Positions 33,135 to 41,566 of a stretch of 64,000 nucleotides of DNA are shown in pieces. Below the pieces are notes generated by a model. It did not search any database. It was not told the origin of the DNA and saw only the letters and a program-made list of their open reading frames with translations. Source of the stretch: an uncultured Eubacteriales bacterium (GTDB lineage Bacteria > Bacillota > Clostridia > Peptostreptococcales > Anaerovoracaceae); contig UQNJ01000011.1 in the NCBI GenBank assembly GCA_900542295.1, positions 14,736 through 78,735 on the forward strand, in the 5' to 3' direction. The position numbers and the translations under genes are program-made. How positions within the stretch are numbered: position 1 is the first letter of the stretch; each line of letters begins with the position of its first letter.

Positions 33135-35199
33135 TCTGATAACAGTTATTTTAACTGTACTTCTAATAATCACGGCACCTGTATCTGTATTTGCCGGCCG
33201 GAAAGATGTCAATACTTTTGTTGATTTTACTGTGACAGAAAAAATAAATATGTCGGCGATCGCAGGCAGAAATGAGCTGAAAGCAGATAGGCTTGATATT
33301 ATCAATAACGGTGATATGGGAATTCTGAATATTGACTCAGTGAGAGCTGAGACAGCTAACGGATGGGAACTGGTGAGAAATGACGAGGATTTTTCAGTTA
33401 TGCCACAGAACAGCAAAAAAATTTCTGTTTTAGCTGATGAAATGCACGATATGATTGAAGAATATAAAAATGCCGGAGAAATAAAGCCGGGTATGTCGTG
33501 TACTGTTGAATTCAAAGGGAACACCGGAATTGTGACGGAGACTGTAGCAGATGAAAAGGCAGCCGATATAGTAATTACTGTTTCTCAAACAATGCCCCTT
33601 CCCCTGCTTCTTTCCGGAACGGAATTAGGTAAACATATTATGGTTTCAGCCTTAACAGAGCATGTTAAATTCACCGATGAAGTACCTCCTCCAAGTGCAG
33701 TACTGACAGATGTATCAGAAAATCAGGATAGATCGGTTGTCGCATGGAATGAAGGAAATACTCTGAAAATCAGCAGCCGTATTGGCGGACAAAAGATAAT
33801 AGCCGGAGATTGCTCATATATGTTTTCCCCGGAAAGTCTTACAAGTATGGCACGGGACACCATAAGAAGCATAGACTTCAGCAATTTAAACACAGATAGA
33901 GTTGAAAGCATGAGAGGCATGTTTTGCGGCTCATCTGTGCGTACACTTGATTTAAGCTCCATTAACATGGAAAATGTCAGAGATGCAAAAGACATGTTTA
34001 AGAATTGCATTTTTTTATATGAAGTCAGCGTTGGTGAGAATTTTGCTTTCAGTAAAGAAGGGCAGCTGCCGTCTCATAACGGTAGTTCTCAGATCCCGAG
34101 TGCTGATGGAAAGTGGTATGCAAAATCCGACGGAACCGGATATTTGCCGGAAGAGATTCCCGTACAAAAGGCAGATACATATTCGGCTTTTAAACCTAAG
34201 GGAGAACCTGTAATGCAGAGAGGGCTGGATTTTAATACGGAGCTGCCATATTACAATGATGAGATAAAAAAGGTTATTTTTACTGATGAAAGGGCTCCCG
34301 ATTTGGCAAAAATACGAGATGTTTCGGAAAACCGTGATAATTCCGTAGTAGCTTGGCTGGAAGGAGAAACATATAAGATCAGCAGTCAGGTAGACGGAAA
34401 AAAGGTAATTGCAGGGGTAGATATGTCGGACATGTTCAATGCTGATATGACGATGAATGCTTTTATGTTGACCGAAATAATTGATCTGAGCGGATTGGAC
34501 ACATCAAATGTTACTGAAATGGATAGATTGTTTTATGGAGCGTATTATCTAAGGGAGGTAAATCTCAGTATAGATACCGGTAAAGTAGAAAGCATGAGCC
34601 AGATGATTGATACTACGGGAAGGTCTTTGAAAAGACTGATTCTCGGGGAGCGCTTTGCTTTTTCAGGGTCAAATTATGGACTTGCTGACGGAATATGGTA
34701 TGCACAGTCTGATGGGAAAAGATATCTGAGCAGGGAGATTCCGGCAAACAAGGCAGATGTTTATGTTTTTTCTTCTGACGGATCTGACCCTGTATCAGAG
34801 ATAGAACTTACAAGAGATAATCTTGGATATATAGGCTATAAAAGCGGTGTTTCCAACCTGATAATTCCTGATATTTTAGAAGGCGCAGACGGCAGATATT
34901 ATAAGGTTACGAGCATATTTGACTATACATTTGCAGAGGAAAGGAATTTAAAGAAACTTGTACTTCCTAATAGTTTGTCTAAAATTAAGGAAGGTGCATT
35001 TCAGGACTGCAGCGCTTTATTATCAGTCTATATTCCCAAAAGTATCATGGAAATAGGAGGTCAGGCATTTAATCAGTGTAATGCACTTAAAGATGTATAT
35101 TACGGAGGCTCTATAGAGGAATGGAACAGGCTGCACATAGGTTCTTTTAATGATTCGCTGCTCAATGCTGAAATTCACTGTAATTCTACATGGAAATGA
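33121..35199 (+). CDS. Secreted BspA-like leucine-rich repeat protein with DFTVTEKI-type domain (copy 2)
   Basis: 692 residues, overlapping the previous gene. Signal peptide to about 25; a DFTVTEKI-type domain (about 35-160) paralogous to the 31831-32343 product; two DUF285/BspA-type repeat blocks (DFSNLNTDRVESMRGMF near 255 and DLSGLDTSNVTEMDRLF near 460); and LRR_5-type repeats near the C-terminus (NLKKLVLPNSLSKIKEGAF...). BspA-like proteins bind host matrix proteins or other microbes in oral anaerobes. There is no visible anchor; attachment through the small anchored protein upstream is an inference from gene order. Confidence 0.8.
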   Translation: MRKNSLITVILTVLLIITAPVSVFAGRKDVNTFVDFTVTEKINMSAIAGRNELKADRLDIINNGDMGILNIDSVRAETANGWELVRNDEDFSVMPQNSKKISVLADEMHDMIEEYKNAGEIKPGMSCTVEFKGNTGIVTETVADEKAADIVITVSQTMPLPLLLSGTELGKHIMVSALTEHVKFTDEVPPPSAVLTDVSENQDRSVVAWNEGNTLKISSRIGGQKIIAGDCSYMFSPESLTSMARDTIRSIDFSNLNTDRVESMRGMFCGSSVRTLDLSSINMENVRDAKDMFKNCIFLYEVSVGENFAFSKEGQLPSHNGSSQIPSADGKWYAKSDGTGYLPEEIPVQKADTYSAFKPKGEPVMQRGLDFNTELPYYNDEIKKVIFTDERAPDLAKIRDVSENRDNSVVAWLEGETYKISSQVDGKKVIAGVDMSDMFNADMTMNAFMLTEIIDLSGLDTSNVTEMDRLFYGAYYLREVNLSIDTGKVESMSQMIDTTGRSLKRLILGERFAFSGSNYGLADGIWYAQSDGKRYLSREIPANKADVYVFSSDGSDPVSEIELTRDNLGYIGYKSGVSNLIIPDILEGADGRYYKVTSIFDYTFAEERNLKKLVLPNSLSKIKEGAFQDCSALLSVYIPKSIMEIGGQAFNQCNALKDVYYGGSIEEWNRLHIGSFNDSLLNAEIHCNSTWK

Positions 35200-35290
35200 G
35201 AAGATAAAATATGCTTGTAAGTGCCGTGAAAATAGTTTAAATTTATATTTACAGAGAATTAGCCCATAAGCCTTGTGCAGGAGGTGCCGA

Positions 35291-36631
35291 ATGAGTATAG
35301 AAAGTATAGGAAAAACATTTTTCGAATATCTGTATAACGGAATTTTGATAGTAGACAGTCAATATGTAGTGAAGTATATAAACCCTGCATACACAAAGAT
35401 AACAGGAATAGAAGGGGAAAGCATTATAGGCAAGCCGCTGAAAGAGGTAAGACCCGGTGCAAGGCTTGTTGATGTAGTTGATTCAGGTCGGCCTATAGTC
35501 GGAGCTCTCAGAAGAGAAAAGGGCATAGATTATGCCGTGAATATGTCGCCTATAATAGAGAATGGCAAAGTTGTCGGGGGAATTTCCGTTGTAAGCAACA
35601 TAGAAGATGTAAGAGAACTTTCTAAGACCATAAATCGATATGAGGAAAAAATTTTACATATGGAACGCAGACTGGAGGCAGTAAACAGAGCCAAGTACAG
35701 TCTTAATGATGTGATAGCGAAAGACAGGCTATCATTGAAGGTCAAAGAGGAAATTGAAAAAATAGCTTTAAAAGATACTACAGTAGTGCTGATTGGTGAA
35801 AGCGGCACAGGAAAGGAACTTTATGCACAGGCAATACACAATGCTTCTGCAAGGCAGAACCATTCGTTTATCGCAGTAAACTGCGCAGCATTTCAAAAGG
35901 AACTTCTTGAGAGCGAACTTTTCGGATATGAAGAAGGCGCTTTTACCGGAGCGAAAAAGGGCGGCAAGATGGGGCTGTTTGAAGCCGCAGACAAGGGGAC
36001 AATATTTCTGGATGAAATATCAGAAATGAGCATGGAGACACAGGGACACCTCTTGCGTGCTTTACAGGAACATACTATACGGCGTGTTGGAAGTGTGAAA
36101 GAGATACCTGTAGATATAAGAGTTGTTGCCGCAACCAATAAAAATCTGGAGGAATGTATAGCTAAAGGAACTTTTCGGCAGGATCTTTACTACAGAATAG
36201 CCATATACCCAATAAGAATCCCGCCACTTAGAGAGCGTCCTGATGATATATTTGCAATTGCAGAGTTTTTCTGTGAAAAAGAAAAAAATGCTTTGAAAAG
36301 AAATATAAGCATCTCTGATGAAGCAAAAGAAGCTTTACGATCTTATGACTGGCCGGGCAATGTGCGTGAACTCAGGAATGCTATAGAATTTTCGGTAAAT
36401 AACATGGAAGGCTCAGTTATAGAGGTAAGGCATCTTCCGGGCAGAATATGCGGAGTTAAGAATGAGTATGCCGCAGAACCCGTAAAAAAACTCAGTGAAG
36501 CAGTAAGAGAAGCCGAAAAGCGAGAAGTTGCAAAAGCGCTGACAGTATTCGGAGAAGATACGGAAGGCAAGAAAAAAGCAGCTAAGGCACTGGGAATTTC
36601 CCTGGCAAGTCTTTACAACAAAATTAAATAA
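35291..36631 (+). CDS. PAS-domain sigma-54-dependent transcriptional activator
   Basis: 446 residues from ATG 35291 behind AGGAGGTG. A PAS domain (about 10-115) is followed by a short coiled coil, the AAA+ domain with Walker A GESGTGKE (near 178), the sigma-54-contacting GAFTGA (near 221), Walker B GTIFLDEISEM, and a Fis-type helix-turn-helix at the end (KALGISLASLYNKIK). The PAS domain should sense a small molecule. A -24/-12 promoter lies immediately downstream, ahead of the catabolic operon, so this is almost certainly its activator. Confidence 0.94.
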   Translation: MSIESIGKTFFEYLYNGILIVDSQYVVKYINPAYTKITGIEGESIIGKPLKEVRPGARLVDVVDSGRPIVGALRREKGIDYAVNMSPIIENGKVVGGISVVSNIEDVRELSKTINRYEEKILHMERRLEAVNRAKYSLNDVIAKDRLSLKVKEEIEKIALKDTTVVLIGESGTGKELYAQAIHNASARQNHSFIAVNCAAFQKELLESELFGYEEGAFTGAKKGGKMGLFEAADKGTIFLDEISEMSMETQGHLLRALQEHTIRRVGSVKEIPVDIRVVAATNKNLEECIAKGTFRQDLYYRIAIYPIRIPPLRERPDDIFAIAEFFCEKEKNALKRNISISDEAKEALRSYDWPGNVRELRNAIEFSVNNMEGSVIEVRHLPGRICGVKNEYAAEPVKKLSEAVREAEKREVAKALTVFGEDTEGKKKAAKALGISLASLYNKIK

Positions 36632-36654
36632 TTTAAGAGTAATAATAAATATGG

Positions 36655-36680
36655 ATTCTAAAATTATAGAAATTTAGAAT
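36655..36680. promoter_or_regulatory. Inverted repeat, candidate upstream activating site
   Basis: ATTCTAAA (36655-36662) and TTTAGAAT (36673-36680) are exact reverse complements 10 bases apart, centred about 90 bases upstream of the -24/-12 promoter, a normal place for a sigma-54 activator site. Confidence 0.65.
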
Positions 36681-36710
36681 AGTGGATTATAAAAAATTAG
36701 AAAAAGGCGC

Positions 36711-36737
36711 AAAAAAGACGACAGAATTGTCTTTTTT
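36711..36737 (+). terminator. Terminator of the sigma-54 activator gene
   Basis: AAAAAAGAC (36711-36719) pairs with GTCTTTTTT (36729-36737). Symmetric A/T ends could work in both directions. Confidence 0.75.
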
Positions 36738-36750
36738 GTGCTTTTTTTGC

Positions 36751-36767
36751 TTGGCACAAAAGTTGCT
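36751..36767 (+). promoter_or_regulatory. Sigma-54 (-24/-12) promoter
   Basis: TTGGCAC (36751-36757), five bases, TTGCT (36763-36767): an exact match to TGGCAC-N5-TTGCW. The transcript would start near 36778, fixing the downstream TTG start of the AtuA gene. Confidence 0.93.
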
Positions 36768-36806
36768 TTTTATAAAACCAAAGAGTATAGGAAAGGAGAT
36801 GAAAAT

Positions 36807-38156
36807 TTGAAAAAAATCAGAATCGGAGGAGGCGCAGGATATGGCGGAGATAGGATAGAGCCTGCAAAAGAGCTGGTTTGTTTCGGAAATCTTGATTATA
36901 TTATATTCGAATGTCTTGCGGAAAGAACTATTGCACTTGCACAGCAAAAGAAACAGGAGGATGGAAGCAAGGGATATAATGAATTGCTGGAATACAGAAT
37001 GTCTGAAATACTTCCGCTGCTCAGGGAGCATAAGGTAAAAATCATAACCAACATGGGAGCAGCAAATCCGGAAGCTGCCATTGAGGTGACCGGCAAAATT
37101 GCTGAGGAATGCGGACTTGAAAATCTCAAAATCGCTGCCGTACTGGGAGATGATATCGTAGACAATGTCGATCGATATATGGATTGTACAATTTTGGAAA
37201 CGGGTCGTACTTTAAAAGATATTTCAGGAGATATAGTCTCGGCTAACGCTTACATAGGGGCAGAGGGAATCGTTAAAGCTCTGAAGCAGGGAGCAGATAT
37301 AGTAATTTCAGGAAGAGTGGCAGATCCTGCCTTAACACTTGCACCGGCAGTATATGAATTCGGCTGGAGCATGGATGATTACGAAAAGCTGGGCAAAGCT
37401 ACTGTAATGGGGCATCTGCTTGAATGCGGTGCACAGGTATGCGGAGGTTATTTTGCAGATCCACCTTATAAAGAAGTTTCAAAACCATGGGACATCGGGT
37501 TTCCCATAGGAGAGATAACAGAGAACGGTGACATAACCATATCCAAGCTCGAATCATCAGGAGGCAGAGTGTGCAGAGAAACCGTTACGGAGCAGCTCAT
37601 ATACGAGATACATGATCCGGAAACATATTACACGCCTGATGTTGTAGCAGATTTTTCAAATATAGAAGTCGAAGAAAAAGATGGTTCGGTAATAGTAAGA
37701 GGTGCTGCGGGAAGAGAAAAAAATCACAAGTATAAAGTGAGTGTAGCATACAAAGACGGATTTATAGGGGAAGGAGAAATGAGCTACGCAGGCAGCGGAG
37801 CTGATACTCGTGCTCGTCTTGCTCTTGAGATTGTTAAAAAATGGATGGAACCTTGGCAGGACAAGATCGAGGAAGAAAAATACGATATCATAGGAATCAA
37901 CTCTTTGCATGGCGATATTGCGGCAATTAACGGCAGACCGCCTGCGGAGTGCAGAATAAGAGCGGCAATAAGAACTAAAGATAGGGAAACTGCCGAAATG
38001 GTGGGGAAGCAGGTTGAGGCTCTTTATACCAACGGACCGGCAGGAGGCGGAGGCGCACGTAAGGCAGTAAGGGAAGTTACAGCTATAGCCTCTATATTTG
38101 TACCGGAAAATGACATCGCATTAGAAACAGTTATATGGGAGGGAGAAAAGAAATGA
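36807..38156 (+). CDS. AtuA family protein (DUF1446, acyclic terpene utilisation-like)
   Basis: 449 residues from TTG 36807, seven bases after AAAGGAGAT; upstream ATG/TTG codons would lie before the predicted transcript start. The family opening KKIRIGGGAGYGGDRIEPA and later SGRVADPALTLAPAVYEFGW and VCGGYFADPP are clear. In pseudomonads AtuA belongs to a citronellol/geraniol pathway, but its reaction is unproven. Here the C-terminal ferredoxin-fold part is encoded separately by the next gene. This heads a sigma-54-dependent operon with aconitase X and a symporter, suggesting use of a small carboxylic or amino acid. Confidence 0.88.
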   Translation: MKKIRIGGGAGYGGDRIEPAKELVCFGNLDYIIFECLAERTIALAQQKKQEDGSKGYNELLEYRMSEILPLLREHKVKIITNMGAANPEAAIEVTGKIAEECGLENLKIAAVLGDDIVDNVDRYMDCTILETGRTLKDISGDIVSANAYIGAEGIVKALKQGADIVISGRVADPALTLAPAVYEFGWSMDDYEKLGKATVMGHLLECGAQVCGGYFADPPYKEVSKPWDIGFPIGEITENGDITISKLESSGGRVCRETVTEQLIYEIHDPETYYTPDVVADFSNIEVEEKDGSVIVRGAAGREKNHKYKVSVAYKDGFIGEGEMSYAGSGADTRARLALEIVKKWMEPWQDKIEEEKYDIIGINSLHGDIAAINGRPPAECRIRAAIRTKDRETAEMVGKQVEALYTNGPAGGGGARKAVREVTAIASIFVPENDIALETVIWEGEKK

Positions 38157-38452
38157 AACTCAGAGAGATAGCCCACTCCAGAACAGGCGACAAGGGTAAT
38201 ATATCAAATATTTCACTGATAGCCTACAGAAAAGAAGATTACGAGATAATAACGGAAAAAATCACTCCTGCTCGTATAAAGGAATATTTTGGAGAAATAG
38301 TTAAAGGGGAAGTTGTAATATACAGACTTCCCAAGCTGTGGGCAATAAATATAGTGATGTATGAAGCTTTAGGCGGAGGCGTAACGAGATCGCTGTCACT
38401 TGACACTCATGGCAAAAGTTTAAGCAGCTTACTGATGGATATGGAAATTTAA
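38153..38452 (+). CDS. AtuA-like ferredoxin-fold small subunit
   Basis: 99 residues from ATG 38153, overlapping the AtuA stop (ATGA). The sequence LREIAHSRTGDKGNISNISLIAY and GGGVTRSLSLDTHGKSLSSLLLDMEI-like end (here SSLLMDMEI) match the domain normally fused to or found beside AtuA. Translational coupling and the split architecture argue that the two proteins form one complex. Confidence 0.85.
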   Translation: MKLREIAHSRTGDKGNISNISLIAYRKEDYEIITEKITPARIKEYFGEIVKGEVVIYRLPKLWAINIVMYEALGGGVTRSLSLDTHGKSLSSLLMDMEI

Positions 38453-38472
38453 AGATATACGGAGGAATGAAA

Positions 38473-39681
38473 ATGCATCTTACTGACGAGGAAAAAGCCA
38501 TGTTTGAGGGGAAACAAGGCGAAGCGAAAAAGGTCGCCATGGAGATACTTACCGATGTCGGAAGGGCTATGGGAGCCGAATCCTTTGTAAAGGTGGTTTC
38601 TGTTCAGGCTATGGCCCATTTCGGCTCACTTCATATTGCAGGAAGAGACTGGCTTGAAAAATTAGCTTGCATGGGAGGAAAATGTTGTGTTCCGACTACT
38701 CAGGACCCAGCTTCAATTCCCTTTAGCTGTTGGAAAGAAATGGGATATGATGAGGAATACGCCAAGAACCAGTATCGCCTTGCAGAGGCAGTTATTAAAA
38801 TGGGAGAAATGCCTAAGTGGTCATGCACTCCATACTATCAGGGAAGTGTTCCAAGAGCAGGGCAGAGCATTGCATGGGCAGAATCATCTGCTGTGAGTTT
38901 TGCCAACTCTGTTTTGGGAGCTAAAACAAACAGAACACCGGCAGGGATTGCAATATGTGCGGCAATTACAGGAAGAATGCCTATGTACGGCTTGTATATA
39001 GATGAGAACAGGAATGCTGAAATAAAGATAAATGTAGATGCTGATAACTTGACTCATCTTGATTATAATACCTTAGGAATAATCGTAGGCAAACTGTCAG
39101 GCTCAAAGATACCGGCAATTTACGGTCTCAATAATAGTATGACTAATGATGATCTTAAGTATCTGGGAGCATCAGCAGCCTCAAGCGGTCAGGTGGCGCT
39201 ATATCATGTTAATGGGGTTACTCCGGAAGCAATGTTTAAAGATGTATTTGCAGGTAAAAAACCAGAAAAGGAATTTACAATAACGAGAAAAGATTTAAAT
39301 GATCAAATGGAGAGAATGAACAGCGAGGGCGCAGGGGAACCTGAGCTTGCTGTAGTCGGATGTCCCCACTATTCCTCTGAAGAGGTTATAAGATTAGCAA
39401 GGTTAATGGAGGGAAGACGAGTAGCTGACAAAAAAGCCTTTTGGGTATTTACCACAGCAGAAACAGAAAGTCTGGCAGAAAGAATGGGAATTAAGGAACA
39501 GCTTGAAGAGTCAGGAGTACGCATAATGGCTCAGACATGTCTCGTTATAAGTCCTCTTGTTGGCAAGTATAAAAATTTGATTACAGATTCGGGCAAATTC
39601 GCAAGTTATCTTCCGTCTGAACATAATATTAAGATCCGATATGATGAGACTGAAAAATGCGTGGAGGCGGTGACAGTATGA
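38473..39681 (+). CDS. Aconitase X large subunit (AcnX catalytic domain)
   Basis: 402 residues from ATG 38473; GGAGG (38461-38465) is correctly spaced from it, while ATG 38467 is too close. Conserved Cys motifs of the aconitase X large subunit are present: GGKCCVPTTQDP, WSCTPYY, VGCPHYSSEE and QTCLVISPL, which bind the iron centre. Characterised AcnX enzymes dehydrate cis-3-hydroxy-L-proline (bacteria) or mevalonate 5-phosphate (archaea). It overlaps the small-subunit gene. The actual substrate here is not defined. Confidence 0.9.
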   Translation: MHLTDEEKAMFEGKQGEAKKVAMEILTDVGRAMGAESFVKVVSVQAMAHFGSLHIAGRDWLEKLACMGGKCCVPTTQDPASIPFSCWKEMGYDEEYAKNQYRLAEAVIKMGEMPKWSCTPYYQGSVPRAGQSIAWAESSAVSFANSVLGAKTNRTPAGIAICAAITGRMPMYGLYIDENRNAEIKINVDADNLTHLDYNTLGIIVGKLSGSKIPAIYGLNNSMTNDDLKYLGASAASSGQVALYHVNGVTPEAMFKDVFAGKKPEKEFTITRKDLNDQMERMNSEGAGEPELAVVGCPHYSSEEVIRLARLMEGRRVADKKAFWVFTTAETESLAERMGIKEQLEESGVRIMAQTCLVISPLVGKYKNLITDSGKFASYLPSEHNIKIRYDETEKCVEAVTV

Positions 39682-40124
39682 GCAGTAATAATAAAAAAAA
39701 TATAACAATAGGAAGAGGACTTGTGGCAGGAATTGCCGAGGGAGAAGCATTGGTAAGCAGAGAGTCTCTGGTATGGTCTCACGGAGTTGATCCCACTACA
39801 GGCAAAATAGATGATGTTAGGGTAAGTATATGTGGCGAATGTGTAAAAGATAAAATTCTAATATATCCCATAGGTAAAGGTTCCACCAGCGGAGCTACTT
39901 GGATGCTTGAAGCTGTAAGATGCGGAAATGGTCCAAAGGCGATTATAAACAATGAAACGGAGCTTATCATAGTTGCAGGTGCAGTACTGTCACAAAAGCT
40001 TTACGGAAAAAACATTCCGGTGATTGACAGAACCGACAAAGACCTAACAGAAGAGATAAAAACGGGAGACATAGTTCGTGTTGACGGAGTGAAAGGAATA
40101 GTTGAGGTAGTAAAGAGAGTATAA
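39678..40124 (+). CDS. Aconitase X small subunit (DUF126 swivel domain)
   Basis: 148 residues from ATG 39678, overlapping the large subunit stop, behind GTGGAGG. The swivel-domain signature GKGSTSGATWMLEAVRCGNGP contains the active-site Ser of the family, and IIVAGAVLSQKLYGKNIPVID follows. It pairs with the preceding large subunit in a two-chain aconitase X. Confidence 0.9.
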   Translation: MSSNNKKNITIGRGLVAGIAEGEALVSRESLVWSHGVDPTTGKIDDVRVSICGECVKDKILIYPIGKGSTSGATWMLEAVRCGNGPKAIINNETELIIVAGAVLSQKLYGKNIPVIDRTDKDLTEEIKTGDIVRVDGVKGIVEVVKRV

Positions 40125-40143
40125 GCAGAAAGGAGAATTTAAA

Positions 40144-41564
40144 ATGCAGGCGATTATTGATTTAACTACTGCCATAGCCAACTGGTTTTGGGGAATACCT
40201 ATTCTTGTTCTTATCGGTGGAGGAGGATTGTATCTTTCCATAAGATGTGGCTTTGTACAAATAAGAAAATTTGGATACATATGTCGGGAGACATTTGGAA
40301 AAATGTTTAAAAAAGCAGAGGAGGGGCAGATAACACCATTTGCGGCAGCATGCTCTGCGCTTGGCTCCTCGATAGGAGCTTCAAACATTGTAGGAGTTCC
40401 GGTGGCCATAGCTTTGGGAGGACCGGGAGCAGTTTTTTGGATGTGGCTTATAGCGATAGTGGGCTGCTGTACAAAGTATTGTGAAATAGCGCTCGCTGTC
40501 AAATATAAAGAAAAGGACGAAACAGGTACATGGTTTGGAGGTGCGTTCAGTTATATCAAGGAAGCTTTCGGAATAAAACAGATAGGAATTATAGCCGGCA
40601 CTATATTTGCACTTTGCGGAGCTATCAACTGTTTGCCGTCATGTGCTTCGCAGATTTTGTCAGCAACTGCTCAGATTGGAGCTTTTGATGGAAATGAAAC
40701 TGTATTCGGATTCATTATAATTGCCTTTGTTACAACAGTAGTATTTGGAGGAATCAAGAGAATAGCAGTAGTCATGGAAAAACAGTTCCGATAATGGCGA
40801 TAATATATTTAGTTGGAGTTTTAGCAATATTGGTTATGAATTATGACAGGATAATTCCATCGCTGGTTAATATTGTAAAATATGCATTTACATCTCATGC
40901 TGCTTTTGGTGGATTTACAGGTTCCACTATAGCTTTAGCTATGAGATGGGGCATTGCAAGAGGTGTATATTCTAATAAAGCAGGATATGGCACAGCTGCA
41001 ATAGCACATTCAGCTTCAGATGTTGACCATCCTATTCGTCAGGCAATATGGGGAGTATTTGAAGTCGGAGTAGACACCTTACTGGTTTGTACTGCGACTG
41101 CGTTGGCAGTCCTTACTACAGGTGTATGGACTAAAGAGGGTATTGACTCAGGCGCATTAGGTCAGGCTGCTTTTGGAACGGCTTTCGGAAAGTTCGGAGA
41201 AATATTTGTAGCAATATGTGTACTGCTTTTCGTAATAACTACAATAATAGTAGTTATCTATTATGGAGAAAAAAACATGCAGTTTGTATTTAAGACAGCT
41301 AAAGCAGACATTGTTTGGAGATGCGTAATATTGGCAGCCATGGTATTTGCACTGTTTGGAATGGAACTTACAATTGCATATCAATTTATAGATTTCTTTG
41401 GGGCGTTGAAGATTATACCGAATATGCTTGCTCTCATATGGCTTGCTCCTCAGGTAGTGGAACTTAACAAAGAATATTTCAATACACCGGGCAAGTATTA
41501 TCTTGCTGATATAGCTGAAAAAAGGGCAAAAAAAGAAGCACAAAAGGCAGCAAGGGGGAAATAA
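40144..41564 (+). pseudogene. AGCS family sodium:alanine/glycine-type symporter, split by a frameshift
   Basis: Two adjacent frames together make one AGCS symporter of about 473 residues. The first (40144-40794, 216 residues) holds the N-terminal half including SALGSSIGASNIVGVPVAIALGGPGA and ends in EKQFR; the second (40794-41564, 256 residues) begins MAIIYLVGVLAILVMNYDR and carries the AMRWGIARGVYSNKAGYGTAAIAHSAS signature. Adding one A to the five-A run at 40778-40782 restores a continuous frame reading EKTVPIMAIIYL, the normal AGCS junction. The rest of the gene is intact, so this is a recent lesion, a slippage event or a sequencing error. The symporter would import the substrate of the operon. 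Confidence 0.85.
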
Positions 41565-41566
41565 AA

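Noticed and set aside
36738..36806. Upstream start for the AtuA protein
   Set aside because: The -24/-12 promoter lies inside this extension, so it would not be transcribed.
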